From positions 186,001-250,000 of the forward strand of contig NDFF03000320.1 of assembly GCA_002150815.3 (NCBI GenBank): DNA of 64,000 nt, given 5' to 3'. Origin of the DNA: Grammothele lineata (Eukaryota; Basidiomycota; Agaricomycetes; Polyporales; Polyporaceae). The translations under genes and the position numbers were made by a program. The notes beneath the pieces were generated by a model, which saw only the letters and a list, made by a program, of their open reading frames with translations, was not told the DNA's origin and made no database searches. Shown piece by piece: positions 60,117 to 64,000 of this stretch. Positions within the stretch are counted from its first letter, which is position 1. Every line of letters begins with the position of its first letter.

Positions 60117-60124
60117 CTTATAAG
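60117..60124. repeat. CTTATAAG palindrome, site 1
   Basis: First of four exact copies of this 8-bp palindrome within about 2.1 kb. Here the context is GCGGCTTATAAGTAAGACC. Confidence 0.6.
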
Positions 60125-60533
60125 TAAGACCGTTTTACTTTTTCCTACGATCGAAGGTAATTAATACTGAAGGCTCACGTGGCTCGGAGATTACTGCGGA
60201 TGCTTACCGAAAGGATGTATCCATTCACTCAGTATTCCGGGGAGAATCATGTAGCAACGGGTGAGGGTCAATGCCAGCACCCACCTAGGTAGCACCAATG
60301 TGAATCCGAGTCTGAGGTCACCTCCGGACCCAGTGGGAGCATTAGAGCACTAGCTGACGAGCATCAACATAACCTTCCACATTCACAACTTCCAAATATT
60401 GTGTCTATTGAAGCAAGCATGGGTACAGTAATTACTTAGCGGCTCGGATGAGCCTGGTACTCAATCTTGAGAATCCGACTAGTGGCTCCGGGCAAACTCC
60501 GGGACTATTAATTGTCGGAAAAAATAAATCGGC

Positions 60534-60541
60534 CTTATAAG
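60534..60541. repeat. CTTATAAG palindrome, site 2
   Basis: Context GGCCTTATAAGCGGGTAG. The downstream GCGGG is shared with site 3. Confidence 0.6.
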
Positions 60542-60675
60542 CGGGTAGTCTTATTTGGTCAGTATTGGATCATTATAGGCGCGTCACCATCGCCTAATGA
60601 GACTCTTATGTGGCCGTCCGGCCTCATAAGCCCTAAAACTAGGGATAAAAGGCCATCAAAAGGGTCAAAAAGGCT

Positions 60676-60683
60676 CTTATAAG
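60676..60683. repeat. CTTATAAG palindrome, site 3
   Basis: Context GGCTCTTATAAGCGGGCTG. It precedes a TATATAG at about 60714-60720 and a C/T-rich start-like region, so it may belong to a promoter or an LTR-like element. Confidence 0.6.
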
Positions 60684-60840
60684 CGGGCTGTAAGCTGCTG
60701 TAAGGCATTATATAGTCTCGGCTCCAGACGTTCAACAGTGCTCTCTCACCTTGCGCTCACGGCCTCGTCGCTCCGCTCCGAGGCGTATATGGAAATACCC
60801 CCAGCGGAGATCGAATATAGTGATCGAAAGGATCTGAAAA

Positions 60841-60880
60841 GATCTGAGAATTGATGCAGGTTTCGTGAGCGCCGGTGAGG
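60841..60880 (+). repeat. dispersed tract, copy B
   Basis: GATCTGAGAATTGATGCAGG and TTTCGTGAGCGCCGGTGAGG match copy A at 59951 over 37 bp with only a few differences. It sits about 120 bp after the TATATAG at 60714. Confidence 0.7.
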
Positions 60881-60918
60881 TGCGGCTACAAAGTTGCACG
60901 GCTGGATACGAGACCAGT

Positions 60919-61129
60919 CGCGACCAATCTAGTGATACTCTAGCCCTCGCCACACCCTCGGCATGACCAATCCGCCTTCTCTTCTGTGTTCCGGGCCCGA
61001 GGGACTGGTACTCTCTCCCTGAGCCCGCAACCAATCCGCTTTCTCTTCTATTTTTGACCCGAGAGACTGGTACTCTAGCCCACGCCACTCCCTCGCCGCG
61101 ACCAATCCGCTTTCTCTCCTGTACAGTCT
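60919..61129. repeat. tandem array of CCAAT-containing units
   Basis: Three units plus one partial, each with ACCAATCCGC(C/T)TTCTCT, at about 60966, 61030 and 61101, with a truncated ACCAATCT at 60924. The spacing between full units is 64 and 71 bp. Between them are (A/G)CTGGTACTCT blocks and CCC(T/A)CGCCAC-type sequence. Each unit carries a CCAAT box. Confidence 0.78.
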
Positions 61130-61147
61130 ATCTAGTCTCGTTCCCAT

Positions 61148-61187
61148 CCGTTTCGGCGCCTACCCCACACCACTTCCGCCGAAACGG
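61148..61187. repeat. perfect 11-bp inverted repeat
   Basis: CCGTTTCGGCG (61148-61158) and CGCCGAAACGG (61177-61187) are exact reverse complements, separated by 18 nt. It lies just after the CCAAT array. A hairpin, a binding site for a dimeric factor, or a terminal motif of an element are possible. Confidence 0.7.
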
Positions 61188-61861
61188 GTCTGATTACCTT
61201 GCGCGGCCCTGCGCGGACTCGCCAAATGCGCCAGGCAGGCCACCACGGTCAGATCCTCAGCCGTGGTCGACGAAATACCATCTACTAACGCATGTACTGA
61301 CAACAGTCGCGGGCTGATAATCGAGTGCATACAGGCAGACTAATACTCACCTGTACACATTCTGTCCCAACTATTTCGGGTTCACCGTAGCGCCTCCCGC
61401 GCTGCCAACGCGCCGCGCATACTCAGTGTGTCGCCGCCCCCGCACTTCGTGGTCGCGGACTCAGGGGCCGTTGCTTGCCTGAGCCGCTTTGCGCCACTGC
61501 GAGTCTGAGTGGCCCCGCTCGCCTTTCTATGGCTACGACTTGTTTTCGCTGGCTATCCCTGGTGTGGTGTGTGCACCTGGCTACTCAGCGGTGAGTAGAG
61601 ACGGGTGTGGCAGAGCTAGCTAGCTGCTCTACCTGGCACCTGCCAGTGTCGCACTCGACGGAGGCAGTCACACATCATCGGCGCCATCATTTCGCGGGAA
61701 CGCGTGACCTGCCGGTCACGGAGGCTCATGCCGCCGGGCCCGAAAGACACCAGACGTTCTCGTGCCTCTCTGCACCGGCGCCTACACTCTGCGTGGGAAT
61801 TCGCAGCGTCCTCCCATCAATCCCTTTCCATATTCGGTATTCGGGTCATCGCAGAGGCTGA

Positions 61862-61917
61862 GCGCAGCGAAGCGTGGGTAGGCGCAGGTGCAGAGAGGCA
61901 ATGGAGAACGTCTGGGG
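61862..61917 (+). repeat. dispersed tract, copy C (diverged)
   Basis: GGCGCAGGTGCAGAGAGGCA and ATGGAGAACG match the second half of copy A (AGCGCCGGTGCAGAGAGCAG and TGGAGAACCG). This is the weakest of the three copies. Confidence 0.55.
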
Positions 61918-62233
61918 ACGAGACTAACCCCTTACAGAAAACAGTGTGATGTTCTCTGCCTCTTACGACAATGAGCTGCATATCCTCATGTCTACTTGTC
62001 CATGGTAGCCTTGCCTCTGCTGTACGCGAGGGAAGTGAGTTACGCCAGCTTGGGCTCGATGATCTAGTTGTGCCGACCGGCCGGATAGACGCCTGCCTGT
62101 CATATCGGGCAGGCCCATCGACGTGGGTGGCCTATAGAAGCAGGGTAGACTGTATCCCGACCCGGGAAACGCCGGATTTTATCCACTGGTGACTGATCTG
62201 AGGGGGCTTACCTCATAAGGTTGCAGGAAGCGC

Positions 62234-62241
62234 CTTATAAG
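62234..62241. repeat. CTTATAAG palindrome, site 4
   Basis: Context GCGCCTTATAAGCGAGCGCC. It is followed at 62267 by a long C/T-rich tract, as in many fungal core promoters. Confidence 0.6.
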
Positions 62242-62266
62242 CGAGCGCCGTATAGAGAGTTGACTA

Positions 62267-62317
62267 CCCTCTTCCTCCTCCTCCTCCCCCTCCTCTCTGC
62301 TCTCCAGTTACCTCTCT
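62267..62317 (+). repeat. polypyrimidine tract
   Basis: About 50 bp almost entirely of C and T (CTCTTCCTCCTCCTCCTCCC onward) ending in CTCCAG. It lies 26 bp after the fourth CTTATAAG. Such tracts mark transcription starts in many fungi. Confidence 0.55.
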
Positions 62318-62470
62318 CTCGACTCCGCTATTGCCTTAAATCCGTCGTTAGGACCCCTGTAAGATTCTCATGGCGCACTCTCACAACTTTCGCGGAACAC
62401 CGTGGGCCGTTGCGCAAAAGGCAAGCAACTTCATAGGTCGCTGCAAGCATCATCTGGAACTCTTCTCGTC

Positions 62471-62816
62471 ACACTTTAACCCTTAGAGGAGACGATTGTA
62501 TTGATGTGATTATTATGCGCCCGGTATGTCCTCATACGTCCATCACATGCACTGAAGTCAATCGTTGCTGGCATCTTGGTCTTCGCAGTTTGACTGCTTG
62601 TGCTCATAGCCGCTCGCATACGGAGGCTGTAGCATGAACTAACACACTTTAACCCTTAGAGGAGACGATTGAATTGATGTGATTATTATGCGCCCGGTAT
62701 GTCCTCATACGTCCATCACATGCACTGAAGTCAATCATTGCTGGCATCTTGGTCTTCGCAGTTTGACTGCTTGTGCTCATAGCCGCTCGCATACGGAGGC
62801 TGTAGCATGAATTAAT
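62471..62816. repeat. 173-bp tandem duplication
   Basis: Two head-to-tail copies, 62471-62643 and 62644-62816, differ at only four positions by my reading (T to A near 62499/62672, G to A near 62562/62735, and two C to T at the end). Each begins ACACTTTAACCCTTAGAGG. The near identity indicates a recent duplication. No ORF spans it. Confidence 0.92.
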
Positions 62817-63735
62817 TCACTTGAGGCCTGAGGGACAGGTGGTGGCACTAAAATAGGTCCATCATTTGTTCCTCTCGTCCTGGCGCTTCGTGGGCGAATA
62901 ATCGTAGTCACGTGAGTGGGCATTTGCCGCCCTTCCTTACCTCGATCCCGGCTTGGGTCTGGCCAGAGAGGGATTGGGGGATCATTGGGAGTTTCCATGC
63001 ATGGACGGGTCCCGTTGGAGGCAGTCTAAGACCAAGGTTAAATGCCGAAGGAGCAAGATTCTGTCCCCAATCGGGGGTTCGTCTCGTGCTGAAATGTTTC
63101 GTTCCTCCTGGATGGGAGGGTGAATCCCCGCAGACAGGACTTGATGGAATCTGAGTCAACTCTTCGACGTTGCTACCAAGCTCTGCTGTGAATGTCATGT
63201 ATACACGTAAGTTATCAACGTCGCCGTCGTTGCGGTTTCTCTTCGAACACTACCAACTGCATTCCAGCTGGTGTCCGTCCTCCCAAGCCCGTTCAATCGT
63301 CCACGGTATCGCGACTACGGGTACGTACTCACAAGGTATGTCGTAGACAGTGCATCTATCGTGACGCTAGCCTCCGCGTAGGATCCATCGAGAATGGACC
63401 TGCAGGAATGCATGCTCGGCGTGGCGGACGCCAGTCGCCATCGTTTCTGTATGCTCAGCGAAGGACGGCGCTTCAGGGTGCACTTGCCTTTACGTTTGCT
63501 TTGGGCGTTTTTATGACATCGCGCACTCCTCGGGCTTCATCGTTGGTATCGCCTCAGCTCTGCCCAGCAGTGTCAAGCCTCCTCATCACCCCTTCAAAGA
63601 CCAAGTCTCTGTCCGCCTTCGAGAGCAGTAACGCAACATGCACACCTACCCTTACCTCGAATGTGATGCTGATTCTCGCATCGTACGTGGGATACGGATG
63701 TCATCCATTTATCCTCTCCAATGTCGTCGTGCTAG

Positions 63736-63849
63736 CACCTCCCGACGCCCGTCTATGACCGGGAGTTCGATCCTTCTCAACACACGCAACAGGATGTGCT
63801 TCGGAGCTTGGGGTATAACAACACCTTTCTGGCGGGGGTGCAAGCCGAG
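63736..63849 (+). CDS. probable exon of an unidentified gene running off the edge
   Basis: An exact 38-codon stretch bounded by an acceptor-like GTGCTAG and a strong donor (GAG|GTAAGT at 63850). It reads HLPTPVYDREFDPSQHTQQD then VLRSLGYNNTFLAGVQAE, which looks like ordinary protein. Upstream exon-like pieces (from the ATG at 63192 onward) have donor and acceptor signals but I could not join them confidently. The gene, if real, continues past 64000. Confidence 0.42.
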
Positions 63850-64000
63850 GTAAGTCGTACATGGTCTGTTGCGCCGCCTCCTTGGTCTGAACGTATCTGC
63901 CGATTAACTCGTCAAGTCTCGTTCCCCTGGCCGGTTTGCCGCCTTCCTTTCCAAAACCTCAAATAAGCTGCGACGCTTGAAGGCTCGTGTCTTTCGAGCT

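Larger units (their letters stand above)
57975..64000. other. repeat-rich region without named genes
   Basis: About 6 kb to the window edge with no recognised gene. GC falls around 58.1-58.9 kb and 60.1-60.8 kb. The interval holds TATA-like and CTTATAAG motifs, CCAAT-box tandem units, dispersed diverged tracts, a perfect inverted repeat and a recent tandem duplication; these are listed individually. No transposase or reverse transcriptase motif is visible, so the parent elements cannot be named. It could be transposon/LTR debris next to the end of a conserved gene block. Confidence 0.55.

Overview
The window is nuclear DNA from a filamentous basidiomycete. Genes are dense and carry many short GT-AG introns, mostly about 50-70 nt. 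Proteins are of agaricomycete type, and a Polyporales-like white-rot fungus is the best guess. That placement is inferred from protein flavour and intron style; no marker gene was searched.

Left arm (1-31 kb): a secreted PEBP-like protein, LCL2, a disordered KEN-box protein, the DEAD-box helicase FAL1/eIF4A3 head to head with splicing factor SF3A3, a synaptojanin-type phosphoinositide phosphatase, SVP26/TEX261, an F-box-like protein, a head-to-head pair of mitochondrial translation genes (mS34 and a GatC-like subunit), a tandem pair of secreted M43 metalloproteases, glutathione-dependent formaldehyde dehydrogenase, the Vps4 partner VFA1, an equilibrative nucleoside transporter and an unidentified, possibly mitochondrial protein.

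Middle (31-58 kb): ribosome-rescue GTPase HBS1, mitochondrial single-strand DNA-binding protein RIM1, an HbpS/UPF0303-like protein, MBOAT lysophospholipid acyltransferase ALE1, TAF9, the Sar1 exchange factor SEC12, a NIPA-type magnesium transporter, a long TPR/DUF4470-type protein, a single-pass membrane protein, WDR89 and the beta subunit of methylcrotonoyl-CoA carboxylase. Most are housekeeping genes. Many are divergent pairs separated by 140-700 bp, so shared promoters are common.

Right arm (58-64 kb): no gene I can name. It holds an AT-richer island with a 142-codon ORF, clustered CTTATAAG palindromes, an array of CCAAT-box-containing units, dispersed diverged copies of a 40-60 bp tract, an 11-bp inverted repeat, a 173-bp near-identical tandem duplication, and one probable exon of a gene that runs off the edge. 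It reads as a repeat-rich block next to a conserved gene block.

Three conserved genes (SF3A3, HBS1 and the UPF0303-like gene) each show a point where the reading frame needs one extra base; two of the three lie in C-rich runs. This suggests single-base undercalls in the assembly rather than real gene loss. I found no CRISPR array, rRNA or convincing tRNA.
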